64,000 nt of DNA, from NCBI RefSeq assembly GCF_002157145.1, contig NZ_CP021361.1, positions 3,279,001 to 3,343,000 on the forward strand, read 5' to 3'. Position numbers and translations under genes: made by a program. The DNA is from Acidovorax carolinensis. GTDB lineage: Bacteria > Pseudomonadota > Gammaproteobacteria > Burkholderiales > Burkholderiaceae_C. Below are positions 8,027 to 16,611 of the stretch, piece after piece; the stretch's first letter is position 1, and each line of letters begins with the position of its first letter. Below the pieces are notes generated by a model that saw only the letters and a program-made list of their open reading frames with translations, was not told where the DNA came from and did no database searches.

Positions 8027-8346
8027 CTTGACCTCCAAACTATACCCGAAACGGGCATGGTTTTCCAGTCTCCGGTGTAGCGCCTAGACGGAAGGGATGG
8101 CCCGCCCGATTGTCGTGACGGCGGCACGACAATCGGAGCCGACAGGGTGGGATGCCGGCCGCTGGTCACGCGGCCATCCTTGACCGACAGCAGCAGCACA
8201 TAGGCCGACCACGGTAGCGTGAAGATCTTGGCCAGCTCGGCGAGGCCCAATTTCCCAGACACTGTCTGGGAAATTGCGGAACGGGGATAGCCGGCCGGCA
8301 GGGCGGCGGGGGTTTTCCCCGCCGCCGAAAGCGTCTTCTCGTTCAT
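8023..8346 (-). pseudogene. Remnant of a DUF1016 (YhcG-type) nuclease gene
   Basis: An open frame of 107 codons whose ATG (8346) overlaps the integrase stop by four bases. Residues of about 25-57 (AISQTVSGKLGLAELAKIFT, then LPWSAYVLLLSVKD) resemble the N-terminal helical part of DUF1016 proteins, whose C-terminal PD-(D/E)XK half is missing. Sequence after the DUF1016-like stretch looks unrelated and includes the toxin-antitoxin promoter. I read it as a truncated gene to which the toxin-antitoxin pair was joined. Whether the short product is made is unknown. Confidence 0.45.
8039..8067 (-). promoter_or_regulatory. Toxin-antitoxin promoter with operator in the spacer
   Basis: On the minus strand, TGGAAA (8062-8067) and TATAGT (8039-8044) are 17 bases apart. 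The inverted repeat CCCG-AAA-CGGG (8045-8055) occupies the spacer directly next to the -10 box. A repressor bound there would block polymerase, consistent with autoregulation by the antitoxin complex. The GGAGG of the toxin follows within ten bases of the -10, so the leader is very short. Confidence 0.55.
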
Positions 8347-9542
8347 GCAGTCGCCTCCGTGGGGCGCGATGCGCCGGTGATCGCCAGCCGCCGGCTCGCC
8401 ACCAGTTCGGCCGCATCCCGCACCGGCTTGTCCTCGGTGTGGACGTAGTGCATGAACATCGCCACGGTCTTGTGCCCCGTCAGCTTCATGCCTACCTTGG
8501 TCGGCACGCCCGAATTGGCAATGTCGGTGGTCGAGCGGTGGCGGATGCCGTGCGTGCCGACGTGCGGCACGCCGGCGGCTTTGAGCACCCGGCACCAGCC
8601 GCCGTAGTGCTCGCCGAAAGTCAGGTGCTTGGTCGGGTCGTTGGGCGACGGCAGGACGTAGGGGCAGCCCTCCCGGCGCGGCGCGGTCGAAAGCAGCCGG
8701 TAGGCTTCCGCGCTCATGGGCTTGGAGAGGCCGCCGGTCTTGCTGTCAGGCCAGACCACGCGCCGGTTCTCCAGATCGACCCAATCCCATTCGAGCGTGC
8801 AGATTTCGGAGCGACGGCCGGCGAACTCGAATTGCAGGCGGATCGCCAGCGGAATGACGTAGTTCTCCAGTCCTTCCGCCTCCAGCTTCTCCAGATGGCG
8901 GAAGATCAGCGCCAGCTCGTCATCCACGATGAGACGGGTTTCCTTGCCGGGCGGGTACATCGGGACGTGTCGGCACGGGTTCGTGCCGTCCGGGCGGTAG
9001 CCCCACACTTCGGCCAGGTTGAACATCTTGCGCAGCACGCCGAAGGCGTTGTTCGCCTCGGCCGGCTTGTAGGCCAGCTTCTCCATCAGCCCGGCAATGT
9101 CGGGCCGCTTCACGTCCTGCACCTTCTTGCGGCCGATCAGCGGGACGATGCAGCGGTCGATAACGGCCTGGTAGCCGCGCTGCGTGCTGGGCTTGTTGCG
9201 CTTCTTGGAGTAGTCCTCCATGAACTTCTTGCACAACGCTTCGACCGTGGGCGCCTTGCGCGCCTCGGCCTTGGCACCGCCGGGGTCGCCGCCCCGGCGA
9301 ACCTCGGCCAGCCAGTCCTGCGCCATGACGCGGGCCTGCTCCACAGTCAGTTCCCCGAACAGGCCCAGCGAGGGCTTGCGGGGCTGCCCGGAGTTCGTGC
9401 GGTACTGGAGCATGAACACCCGGCGGCCCTTCGGGGTAATCTTGCACAGGAAGCCCGGCACCACGGTATCCCGTAGTTCGATGTCCTTGGCCTGGGGTTG
9501 CGCTGACTCTACGGCGGTCTTGGTGAGCTTGATCTTAGCCAT
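8343..9542 (-). CDS. int: Tyrosine integrase of the Tn4371-like ICE
   Basis: 399 residues from ATG 9542 with AAGGAG 7 bases upstream. The N-terminus has the arm-binding DUF4102-type domain (ELRDTVVPGFLCKITPKGRR), a core-binding domain follows, and the catalytic residues are visible in FEFAGRRSEICTLEW (Arg), THGIRHRSTTDI (His-x-x-Arg) and GHKTVAMFMHYVH (His and Tyr). It integrates and excises the element by recombining short att sites. It lies about 175 bases from the junction with arsJ and reads inwards, as expected for the integrase at one ICE end. Resemblance to Tn4371-family integrases is from memory. Confidence 0.88.
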   Translation of the reverse strand: MAKIKLTKTAVESAQPQAKDIELRDTVVPGFLCKITPKGRRVFMLQYRTNSGQPRKPSLGLFGELTVEQARVMAQDWLAEVRRGGDPGGAKAEARKAPTVEALCKKFMEDYSKKRNKPSTQRGYQAVIDRCIVPLIGRKKVQDVKRPDIAGLMEKLAYKPAEANNAFGVLRKMFNLAEVWGYRPDGTNPCRHVPMYPPGKETRLIVDDELALIFRHLEKLEAEGLENYVIPLAIRLQFEFAGRRSEICTLEWDWVDLENRRVVWPDSKTGGLSKPMSAEAYRLLSTAPRREGCPYVLPSPNDPTKHLTFGEHYGGWCRVLKAAGVPHVGTHGIRHRSTTDIANSGVPTKVGMKLTGHKTVAMFMHYVHTEDKPVRDAAELVASRRLAITGASRPTEATA

Positions 9543-9713
9543 GATGACTCCTTGGAACGACCCGGATTCCAAGAGCCAGATAGGAGCGGCGCGAGGGAAA
9601 ACCGGGTCAAGTTTCAGAAAGCACCGGCATATGATGGACGCGCGTAAGTTATTGATAAACCTTCTATATCGAGCTACGGCGCAGTCCAGCGAAGTACCGG
9701 GCTGGAGTCATCG

Positions 9714-10823
9714 TCAAACAAAAAACCGCCCCAAGGCATTGGCTGCGTAGTAAAAACCCACATCCTCGGCGGCTTTTTCAGAGCCTGCATAGGCAAGGAT
9801 GAGGTAGGAATGAACGGAAGAGTTGACCGCGAACGCAATGCCAAAAAGCCCCAGACCGACCACCACCACCCATTCCAGGCGCGGCACCTGCAGGGCCACT
9901 GCCACGGCCATCGCAACGGGAACCACCGCCAGCATGGCCGACCACAGCCGTGCGGCGGGCACCTCGGTGCTCAGGCCGTCCTGGCTGCGTTTCACCAGCT
10001 GCGGCGCCATGGCCTGCACCAGGCCATAGCCGATGGTCCAGGCCGCCAGAAAGCCGCCCACCATGGTGAATGTCCAGCCCTGCGCGTACAGAAACACCGG
10101 CACGCCCACCACAAACCAGACATCGCGCGCGCCAAACAGCACCACCCGAGCGGCAGCCAATGCATTGACGCCCGCGTTTTTGGCGAACAACTCCTTGGCC
10201 GATTTGGAGGCCTTGCTCTTGCCCATCATCCGGGGCAGTGAGCTAACCACCCCCACCAGCACCAGCGCCAGCAGCGCGGCCATGGCCCACAGCGCGTGCT
10301 GAAAGCCCAGCGCCTGCAGCAGCAAACCACCCAGAAAAAAGCCCACGCCCTTCATGGCGTTCTTGCTGCCTGTGAACCAGGCCACCCACTTGAAGAGCCG
10401 GCCAGCGCCCTGCTCTTGGGCCTGCGCCGAGGTGACCTTGATGGCCGATTTGCTGGCGGTCTTGGTCAAATCCTTGGCCACTCCGCAAATGCCCTGCGCC
10501 AGAACCACCCAGGTCACCGACATGGCCACCGACCACGCGGGGTTAAGTTGCGACAGCAACGTGAAACCGATGATTTGCGTCACCAGCCCTACCGTCAGCA
10601 TGCGCGTGATGCCATAGCGCGTGGCCAGCCAGCCGCCAACCAGGTTGGCCAGCACGCCGGCTGCTTCATAGAGCAGGAACAGAAATGCCAGCATGAACGG
10701 CGAATACCCCAGGCGATAAAAATGCAGCAGCACCAGCATGCGCAGCGCGCCGTCGGTGAGCGTGAAGCCCCAATAGGCTGCGGTGACGATGGCGTAGTTG
10801 CGCGTGGCGTGGCTTTGCTGCAT
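9714..10823 (-). pseudogene. arsJ: ArsJ organoarsenical exporter (MFS), 3' end cut by ICE
   Basis: 369 codons remain, from ATG 10823 (MQQSHATRNYAIVTAAYWGF), one base after the GAPDH stop. Family ArsJ proteins are 12-helix MFS transporters that export 1-arseno-3-phosphoglycerate. Here the protein is normal until VGFYYAANALGRFF and then ends with a single foreign codon and a stop, where the family continues with roughly 40 more residues forming the last membrane segments. The loss coincides with the ICE junction at about 9,720. Transport is probably impaired, but some activity cannot be ruled out. The severed 3' piece should lie beyond the other ICE end. Confidence 0.8.
9718..9725 (-). other. 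Putative ICE attachment junction inside arsJ
   Basis: Reading on the minus strand, arsJ sequence runs to GGGCGGTTTTTTGT and then changes into non-MFS sequence that stops after one codon. The eight bases TTTTTTGT fit the TTTTTYRT-type target I recall for Tn4371-family ICEs. The matching second copy would lie at the far ICE end, outside this window, so the exact crossover cannot be fixed here. Confidence 0.55.
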
Positions 10824-10824
10824 T

Positions 10825-11868
10825 TCAAACACCCACTTCACGCATGTGGCAGGCCAGATCGACCATGCGGCAGGCATAGCCCATTTCGTTGTCGTACCAG
10901 GCGTACACCTTGAGCAGCGTGCCATCCGTCACCATGGTCGACAACGCATCGACGATGGAACTGCGGGTGTCGCGGGCGTAGTCGGCGCTCACCAGCGGCA
11001 GCGTTTCGTAGCCCAGAATGCCCGCCAGGTAGGACGATGCGGCTTGTTCGAACAGCGTGTTCACCTGCTCGGCCGTGGTCGGGCGCTGCAGTTCGAACAC
11101 GCAGTCGGTAAGCGAGGCGTTCAGCACCGGGGCGCGCACCGCGTGGCCGTTGAGCTTGCCCTTGAGCTCGGGGTAAATCAACGCGATGGCCGTGGCGCTG
11201 CCGGTGGACGTGGGCGCCAGGCTTTCCATGGCGCTGCGGGCGCGGCGCAGGTCTTTGTGCGGCGCATCCACCACCACATTGGTGTTGGTCGGGTTGTGGA
11301 TGGTGGTGATCTGCCCATGGCGGATGCCCAGGTTTTCATGCACCACCTTCACCACCGGCGCCAGACAGTTGGTCGTACACGATGCCGCCGTGACGATGCG
11401 GTGTTGGGCCGGATCGTAGAGTTCATGGTTCACGCCGACGACGATGTTGAGCACGTCCCCTACCTTCACCGGCGCGGCCACAATGACGCGCTTGGCGCCG
11501 CGATCCAGATGCCCCTGGATGGTCTCGGGCGTCAAAAATTTGCCGGTGCATTCCAGCACCACGTCGACCCCCAGATCGCCCCAGGGAATCTCTGCCGCCG
11601 CGGGGTGCGCGCTGAACGAGAGCCGCTGGCTGCCGATGGTGATGGCGTTGTCCCCCTCGGCACTGATGCACTCGCGCCACTTGCCTTGCACCGTGTCGAA
11701 CGCCAGCAGGTGGGCGGTGGCCGCGGCTCCCCCCTTGATTTCGTTCAGGTGGACTACTTCGAGGCGATTGCCGGCGCGGGGGTCATCCAACTGACGCTCG
11801 GCTGCGCCCATGGCGGCGCGCAGTGCCAGGCGGCCAATGCGGCCCATTCCGTTGATACCCACCTTCAT
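10825..11868 (-). CDS. ArsJ-associated glyceraldehyde-3-phosphate dehydrogenase
   Basis: 347 residues. The NAD-binding start [18 protein letters not shown] and the active-site [11 protein letters not shown] (catalytic cysteine) are intact, as is the C-terminal [15 protein letters not shown]. In arsenate-detoxifying operons this GAPDH variant uses arsenate in place of phosphate to form 1-arseno-3-phosphoglycerate, which ArsJ exports; it is paired with arsJ one base downstream. An AAAGGAA ribosome binding site precedes ATG 11868. A candidate ArsR box sits 27-47 bases upstream, so arsenic control of this two-gene operon is likely. Confidence 0.9.
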   Translation of the reverse strand: MKVGINGMGRIGRLALRAAMGAAERQLDDPRAGNRLEVVHLNEIKGGAAATAHLLAFDTVQGKWRECISAEGDNAITIGSQRLSFSAHPAAAEIPWGDLGVDVVLECTGKFLTPETIQGHLDRGAKRVIVAAPVKVGDVLNIVVGVNHELYDPAQHRIVTAASCTTNCLAPVVKVVHENLGIRHGQITTIHNPTNTNVVVDAPHKDLRRARSAMESLAPTSTGSATAIALIYPELKGKLNGHAVRAPVLNASLTDCVFELQRPTTAEQVNTLFEQAASSYLAGILGYETLPLVSADYARDTRSSIVDALSTMVTDGTLLKVYAWYDNEMGYACRMVDLACHMREVGV

Positions 11869-11894
11869 GACACGGTTCCTTTAGTTATTTCTAT

Positions 11895-11915
11895 ATTCAT
11901 TGAAATATTGCAAAG
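11895..11915. promoter_or_regulatory. Candidate ArsR operator upstream of GAPDH-arsJ
   Basis: TCATTGAAATATTGCAAAG here and TCATTGAAATGTTGTAAAG at 13488-13506 differ at two positions only. One lies in front of the GAPDH-arsJ operon, the other in the arsR/arsA divergent region, as expected for binding sites of the same ArsR. The core has imperfect dyad symmetry. Confidence 0.7.
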
Positions 11916-12061
11916 TTGAATGACCAGCGGATGACAGGCCACTGAAGTGCGCACTCGAAGCCGCACACCCGCGCCGCTTCGCGCCCGCGGCTGGGCGATT
12001 CAACGCAGCCTGCGCTAAAGAAATCGCCCAAGCGGCAATGCACTCACAGTCGCGCTCCAGC

Positions 12062-13129
12062 TCAGTGCGCAGCCAGCTCCTGCGCGGTGCCTTGCAGCAC
12101 CGCTTTTTCCAGCTTGTCGCTGGGCAGGTTGATCAGCAGTTCCAGGCGCTGATGCAGCATGTGCATGGTCTTGCGGAAGGCTTCTGCTTTTTGCGCCTCG
12201 GGCGCATCGCCAGCGGACGGATCGGGGTAGCCCCAGTGGGCGGAGGCGGGATGGCCGGGCCAGGCGGGGCAAACCTCGCCCGCGGCGTCGTCGCACACGG
12301 TGATGATCAGGTCCATGTGCGGCGCATCGGGCGCGGCGAACTCGTCCCAGCTTTTGCTGCGCAGTCCGTCAATCGAGATACCCGCCTTCTGCAGCATCTG
12401 CAGGCCCAAGGGGTGGGGTTGCTGCTTCGCGCTCGGGCGGCTGCCCGCTGAATAGGCCTTGAAGCGGTCGGGCGCCATCGCGTTGAGCAAGGCCTCGGCC
12501 AGGATGCTGCGCGCGCAGTTGTGCGTGCAGATGAACAGCACGTTCAGGGGCTTGCCGTTGGCTGCCGGGGACGTTGCAGAGCAACAGCCCGCGGATTTTT
12601 CTGCCGCGGCGGCGGGGGTGGCGGCATGGGCTTTTGTGGGCGGGCAGCACGCAGCCTGGGTGCCTGCCGCTGCGGGGGCGCAGCAAGCCGCAGCCGCCTT
12701 TTCGCGGGTGGGCGCGGGCGCGCAGCAAGCCCCGGCTTCGGTGGCCTTGCCCGCTTCGTTGAACACGGGAATATTGCCCAGCGTATGGAAATGCTCCCAG
12801 GCAATGCCTTGGGGATCGGTGACCCAGTGCTTTTCGCTGCGGGCGTAGCAGCAGCTGGTGGCACCTTCGTCAAGCAACGCCATGTCGGCCGATTCGGCGC
12901 GGGCCTTCAACTCAACCAGCTCGGCAGCGTCGTCCACCTGAAAACCCAGGTGATCCAGCCCCGGTTTGTCGCCCCGGGTCGAGATGGCAAAGTTCACGCG
13001 CGGGTCGTCGAGCATCCACTTGGCGTAGTCCGCCTCAACGCGTGCCGGCTCGGCGGCAAACAGCCTGGAATAAAACGCAATGCTCCGGGCAAGGTCATCA
13101 ACATGGATGTGGACGTGGAATCGCTTCAT
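12062..13129 (-). CDS. ArsI-like C-As lyase fused to ArsC arsenate reductase
   Basis: 355 residues in three parts. Residues 1-120 are a VOC-fold dioxygenase of the ArsI/CadI type: MKRFHVHIHVDDLARSIAFY and the vicinal cysteines of TSCCYARSEKHWVTDPQG, which in ArsI bind trivalent organoarsenicals. Next is an Ala/Pro-rich linker with repeated CC pairs (ACCAP twice, ACCPP, GCCSA) that could hold As(III) or metal. From about residue 195 follows a thioredoxin-type, LMW-phosphatase-like ArsC: VLFICTHNCARSILAEALLN with the active CxxxxxR loop and later a cysteine in ITVCDDAAGEVCP. It starts 16 bases after arsR on the same strand, so the two form one operon. Fusion is seen; activities are inferred. 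Confidence 0.85.
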   Translation of the reverse strand: MKRFHVHIHVDDLARSIAFYSRLFAAEPARVEADYAKWMLDDPRVNFAISTRGDKPGLDHLGFQVDDAAELVELKARAESADMALLDEGATSCCYARSEKHWVTDPQGIAWEHFHTLGNIPVFNEAGKATEAGACCAPAPTREKAAAACCAPAAAGTQAACCPPTKAHAATPAAAAEKSAGCCSATSPAANGKPLNVLFICTHNCARSILAEALLNAMAPDRFKAYSAGSRPSAKQQPHPLGLQMLQKAGISIDGLRSKSWDEFAAPDAPHMDLIITVCDDAAGEVCPAWPGHPASAHWGYPDPSAGDAPEAQKAEAFRKTMHMLHQRLELLINLPSDKLEKAVLQGTAQELAAH

Positions 13130-13145
13130 GGGGTTTCCTTGTTTT

Positions 13146-13469
13146 TCAGCAACCGCAGGACGTTGCCTGGGGCGCCAGGCACTCAGCGCCCTGGCAGCAG
13201 TTTTCGGTCAGAAAGCCCAGCAAGTCGTTCATGGTGGCAATGGAGGCGCGGTAGATCAGGTTGCGGCCCTGACGCTCCTGGCTCACCAGGTTCGAATGGG
13301 TGAGCTCTTTCAGATGGAACGACAGGGTGTTGGGGGCCACGTCCAGTTGCTCCGACAACGCGCCCGGCGTGAGCCCCTGGTTGCCGGCAACGACCAGTGC
13401 GCGAAATACCCGCAGGCGCATTTCCTGGGCCAGGGCGGCAAGCGAACGGACGGCATCGATTTCATTCAT
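13146..13469 (-). CDS. arsR: ArsR arsenic-responsive repressor
   Basis: 107 residues from ATG 13469 (MNEIDAVRSLAALAQEMRLR). The winged helix-turn-helix is clear (LSEQLDVAPNTLSFHLKELT). The likely As(III) ligands are the C-terminal cysteines ENCCQGAEC, with more in the last residues (TSCGC), as in the Acidithiobacillus-type ArsR rather than the CVC type of plasmid R773. It represses without arsenite and releases on binding. It is divergent from arsA, with its candidate operator at 13486-13506 between them. Confidence 0.9.
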   Translation of the reverse strand: MNEIDAVRSLAALAQEMRLRVFRALVVAGNQGLTPGALSEQLDVAPNTLSFHLKELTHSNLVSQERQGRNLIYRASIATMNDLLGFLTENCCQGAECLAPQATSCGC

Positions 13470-13485
13470 GCACCAACTATACAAC

Positions 13486-13506
13486 GATCATTGAAATGTT
13501 GTAAAG
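13486..13506. promoter_or_regulatory. Candidate ArsR operator between arsR and arsA
   Basis: Contains TCATTGAAATGTTGTAAAG, matching the site at 11895-11915 at 17 of 19 positions. It lies 17 bases upstream of the arsR start and 58 bases upstream of arsA, so one site could control both directions. Confidence 0.7.
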
Positions 13507-13563
13507 TGAACCCCGTCGGAGCACTGCCCATGGAGGGCGTGCCCCGGCCTGACCAGGAATCCC

Positions 13564-15323
13564 ATGCCCGCACACATCCACCTTCTCGACCAGCCCACCA
13601 AATACCTGTTCTTCACGGGCAAGGGGGCGTGGGCAAGACCTCGGTTTCCACGGCGGTGTCGATCGCGCTGGCAGACGCGGGCAAAAAGGTGCTGCTGGTC
13701 AGCACGGACGCCGCCTCCAACCTCGATGAAATGCTGGGCATCGAACTGCGCAACCAGCCCGTGGCGGTGCCGGGCGTGCCACGCCTGCAGGTGCTCAACA
13801 TCGACCCGGATGCCGCTGCCGTGGATTACCGCGCACGCGTGGTGGCGCAGATGGGGCCACAGGCCAGCGAACAGGACATTGCCACGGTGCGCGAGCAACT
13901 GTCCGGCGCCTGCACGACCGAGATCGCCACCTTTGACGAATTCTCCAACCTGCTGTCGCACGGCGGCGCTGCCTATGACCATGTGGTGTTTGACACCGCC
14001 CCCACGGGGCACACGCTGCGGCTGCTGAGCCTGCCCAAGGCCTGGAGCGGATTCCTGGAAGGCAACGACCGGGGTGCGTCCTGCCTGGGGCCGCACTCGG
14101 GCCTGAAGATGCAGGAGCAGCTTTTCAACGCGGCCCTGGCAGCGCTGAGCGATGCCACGCAAACCACCGTGGTGCTGGTGGCGAGGCCCGACAAAGGCGC
14201 GCTCGACGAGGCGGCCCGCACCTCGGATGAACTGCGCGCGCTGGGCCTGACCAACCAGCGGCTGGTGGTGAATGCCGTGTTCCATCGCACCGATGCGGAC
14301 GACCCGATTGCCGCGGCCATCGAAGCACTGGGGCGCAAGGCGCTCGACGAGATGCCCGCTGCGCTGCGCCCGTTGGTGGCCGACCACATTCCGCTGCGGG
14401 CAGTGGATTCGGTGGGTTTGCCCGCACTGCGCGGGCTGTTGGCTGCCGAGCCCCCACGCACGACGGGCGCAGCCACCCCCGCAGTGCCCGCCATCGACCA
14501 CCACAAGCTGTCCGAGCTGGTGGCCGAGCTGGCGCAGGGTGAGCGCGGCCTGATCATGGTCATGGGCAAGGGCGGGGTCGGCAAGACCACCATTGCCGCC
14601 GCCATTGCGCTGGGCCTGGTCCGCCACGGCAAATCGGTGCACCTGAGCACCACCGACCCGGCTGCGCACCTGACCGTCACACTCAACGCCGATGTGCCCG
14701 GGCTCAGCGTAGGCCGCATCGATCCCAAAGCCGAAACGCAAAAATACGTGGACAAGATCGTGGCCGCCCGCGCGGCCACGCTGACCGAGGGCGAGAAAGC
14801 CCTGCTGATTGAAGACCTGCGCTCGCCCTGCACCGAGGAAGTGGCCGTCTTTCATGCCTTCTCGCATGTGGTGGCGCAGGCCCGAAGTTCGTTTGTGGTG
14901 CTGGACACCGCGCCCACCGGCCACTCGTTGCTGCTGATGGACGCCACCGGCGCCTACCACCGCCAGATGGTGCGGGAATTCGAGGGCAAGGCTGCGGGGC
15001 GCATCGTGACCCCGCTGATGCGGCTGCAAGATGCGGACTACACCAGGATCATCCTGGTCACGCTGCCAGAAGCCACCCCCGTGTCGCAGGCCGCCGCGCT
15101 GCAAGACGACTTGCGCCGGGCCCAGATTGAACCCTTTGCCTGGGTTGTCAACAAATCGCTGCTGGCCACCGGCACGGCCGATCCCCTGCTGCAGGCCCGC
15201 CTGGACAGCGAGAGAACGCAGATGGATCGGGTGGCCGCGCACACCGGCCACGCCGTGCTGGTGGTGCCATGGACGGCGCAGCCGCCCATTGGCCCCAGCG
15301 CACTCGAAGCGCTGCTGGGTTGA
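13564..15323 (+). CDS. arsA: ArsA arsenite-activated ATPase (apparent frameshift at 13,624)
   Basis: About 586 residues if one missing base is restored. ArsA is a duplicated ATPase that energises arsenite efflux. The start MPAHIHLLDQPTKYLFFTGK is in one frame; at 13624-13628 a run of five G breaks the first P-loop (GKGGVGKT needs one more base), and the rest (TSVSTAVSIALADAGKKVLL to the stop) is in the next frame. The second P-loop, MGKGGVGKTTIAAAIALG, is intact, as are both DTAPTGH switch motifs. The loss in a G run points to a sequencing error. No ArsB, Acr3 or ArsD is in the window, so its pump partner is unknown. Confidence 0.85.
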
Positions 15324-15382
15324 CGCAACGGCGCCCACCCTGCACGCACTCCGCGCCCTGCCCTACCCTGCCCCGGCTGGCC

Positions 15383-15865
15383 TCACTTCGGCGCACCGCT
15401 GCCCCTGACCAGCAGCGCCCCCACCGCAAGCCCCACGGCAAAAGACCCATAGACGACCGCGAGCGACCGCTGGGACAGACGGTGCTCGAAGCCGGGCGTA
15501 AGCCGCTGTGGCGTCAGGTGAAAGTCCACAAAACAGGCCACCGCACTGGTGGCCATGCTGCCTGCCAGCACGGCGCCGGTTTGGCGCGCTGCCGGTCTCC
15601 CATGCAGCGCCCAGGCAAACAGGGCGCCCCAGAACACGGACGCACCATGGTGGGTGAGATAGCCCAGCGCTGTGTGCTTAATATCGGTCTGCCGGAAATA
15701 CAAGGCTTCCTCGCGCCAATACCAGTGGCTCACGGCATTGATGGGCGCCGCCGAGCTTCCGGTTTCCCGCCGGCCGCACACCATCAGCGCAACGGCCGAA
15801 AAAATGCTCGCCACGGTTCCCGCCGTCAAGGCCCGCACGATGGAAGATCGGATAGCCGGTGTCAT
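15383..15865 (-). CDS. Small multi-pass membrane protein, function unknown
   Basis: 160 residues with about four hydrophobic stretches (ALTAGTVASIFSAVALMVCG; VFWGALFAWALHG; TGAVLAGSMATSAVACFVDF; VVYGSFAVGLAVGALLV). The ATG at 15865 is chosen; a GTG six bases earlier has a closer GGGGGA ribosome binding site and is a real alternative. It converges on arsA and may have nothing to do with arsenic. I do not recognise the family. Confidence 0.6.
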   Translation of the reverse strand: MTPAIRSSIVRALTAGTVASIFSAVALMVCGRRETGSSAAPINAVSHWYWREEALYFRQTDIKHTALGYLTHHGASVFWGALFAWALHGRPAARQTGAVLAGSMATSAVACFVDFHLTPQRLTPGFEHRLSQRSLAVVYGSFAVGLAVGALLVRGSGAPK

Positions 15866-16103
15866 GATCACAGTGTCCCCCAATCGGCCAACGGGTCTGC
15901 AGGACGCCAGCCTGCGAATGAAACCACCGCCATTCCACACTCTTTCCCCCTCACCGCCCGCCACAGCGAGGGCTGTGTGCAGCCGGTGCCAGCGACAATC
16001 CAGATCGCACCGATTACCTGTGCTGACAGCCAGGGGGGCTAACGCACGATAAGGTATCTCCTCGCCCGGCGAACCCCGCCACCGATTCCCCCAGGAGAAA
16101 ACA

Positions 16104-16463
16104 ATGCAGATGACCCGAACGCACACCCTCACCGCCAGTCTGACCACCTGCCTGTGCGCTGCCTTGCTGGCCGGCTGCGCCGGCTTGCCGGGGGGAACGG
16201 GCGGTGCGGGCGGAACGGCCGGTGCACCGCCGGCCTCGGTGGGCCCCGGGCCGCGGGGCGGCGTGTGCAATGCGGCGCCCGCCCAGGGGGTGATCGGCAA
16301 GCAGGGCACCCCGTCGGTGATCGAGCAGGCCCGCGTGGCCTCGGGCGCTGCCATGGCACGCCTGCTGCACCCCCGCCAGGCGGTGACGCTGGAGTTCAAC
16401 ACCGAACGCCTGAACCTGGTAGTGGATGCCAATGGGCGCATCACGGCGGTGCGTTGCGGCTGA
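16104..16463 (+). CDS. Lipoprotein, peptidase inhibitor I78 family
   Basis: 119 residues with an AGGAG ribosome binding site 6 bases before ATG 16104. The signal peptide ends in LLAGC, a lipobox, so the protein should be lipid-anchored. A Gly/Pro-rich linker follows, then the I78-like fold: C-AAPAQGVIGKQGTPSVIEQA, RLLHPRQAVTLEF, and the closing RLNLVVDANGRITAVRCG. I78 inhibitors block serine proteases; a periplasmic or outer-membrane role is inferred. Monocistronic between repeats. Confidence 0.75.
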   Translation: MQMTRTHTLTASLTTCLCAALLAGCAGLPGGTGGAGGTAGAPPASVGPGPRGGVCNAAPAQGVIGKQGTPSVIEQARVASGAAMARLLHPRQAVTLEFNTERLNLVVDANGRITAVRCG

Positions 16464-16514
16464 ACGAAGCCCCACAGCTGCCCGCAGAGCAGCGCGGCCC
16501 ACCGCTGAATTGCT

Positions 16515-16560
16515 CATATTTATATAGCATATAGCGCTTTATCCATAAGCGCCACAGCCC
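16515..16560. repeat. Dispersed palindromic repeat, copy 1
   Basis: Contains ATATAGCGCTTTATCCATAA followed by GCGCCACAGCCC, one of six copies in the window of a short palindromic family with an AAGCGCTTAT-like core and flanking TAGCTAT. Lies between the I78 gene and hemW. Confidence 0.65.
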
Positions 16561-16611
16561 GTTTTACTGCAAACTCGCCGCACCGACTGCCCCCGTGTGG
16601 GCGCCACGCTG

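Noticed and set aside
8274..9476. 400-codon plus-strand open frame opposite the integrase
   Set aside because: Shadow of the integrase gene; His/Val/Ala-rich translation typical of antisense frames in high-GC genes.
13488..15338. 616-codon minus-strand open frame opposite arsA
   Set aside because: Antisense to a clear ArsA with both domains; no domain or start signal of its own.
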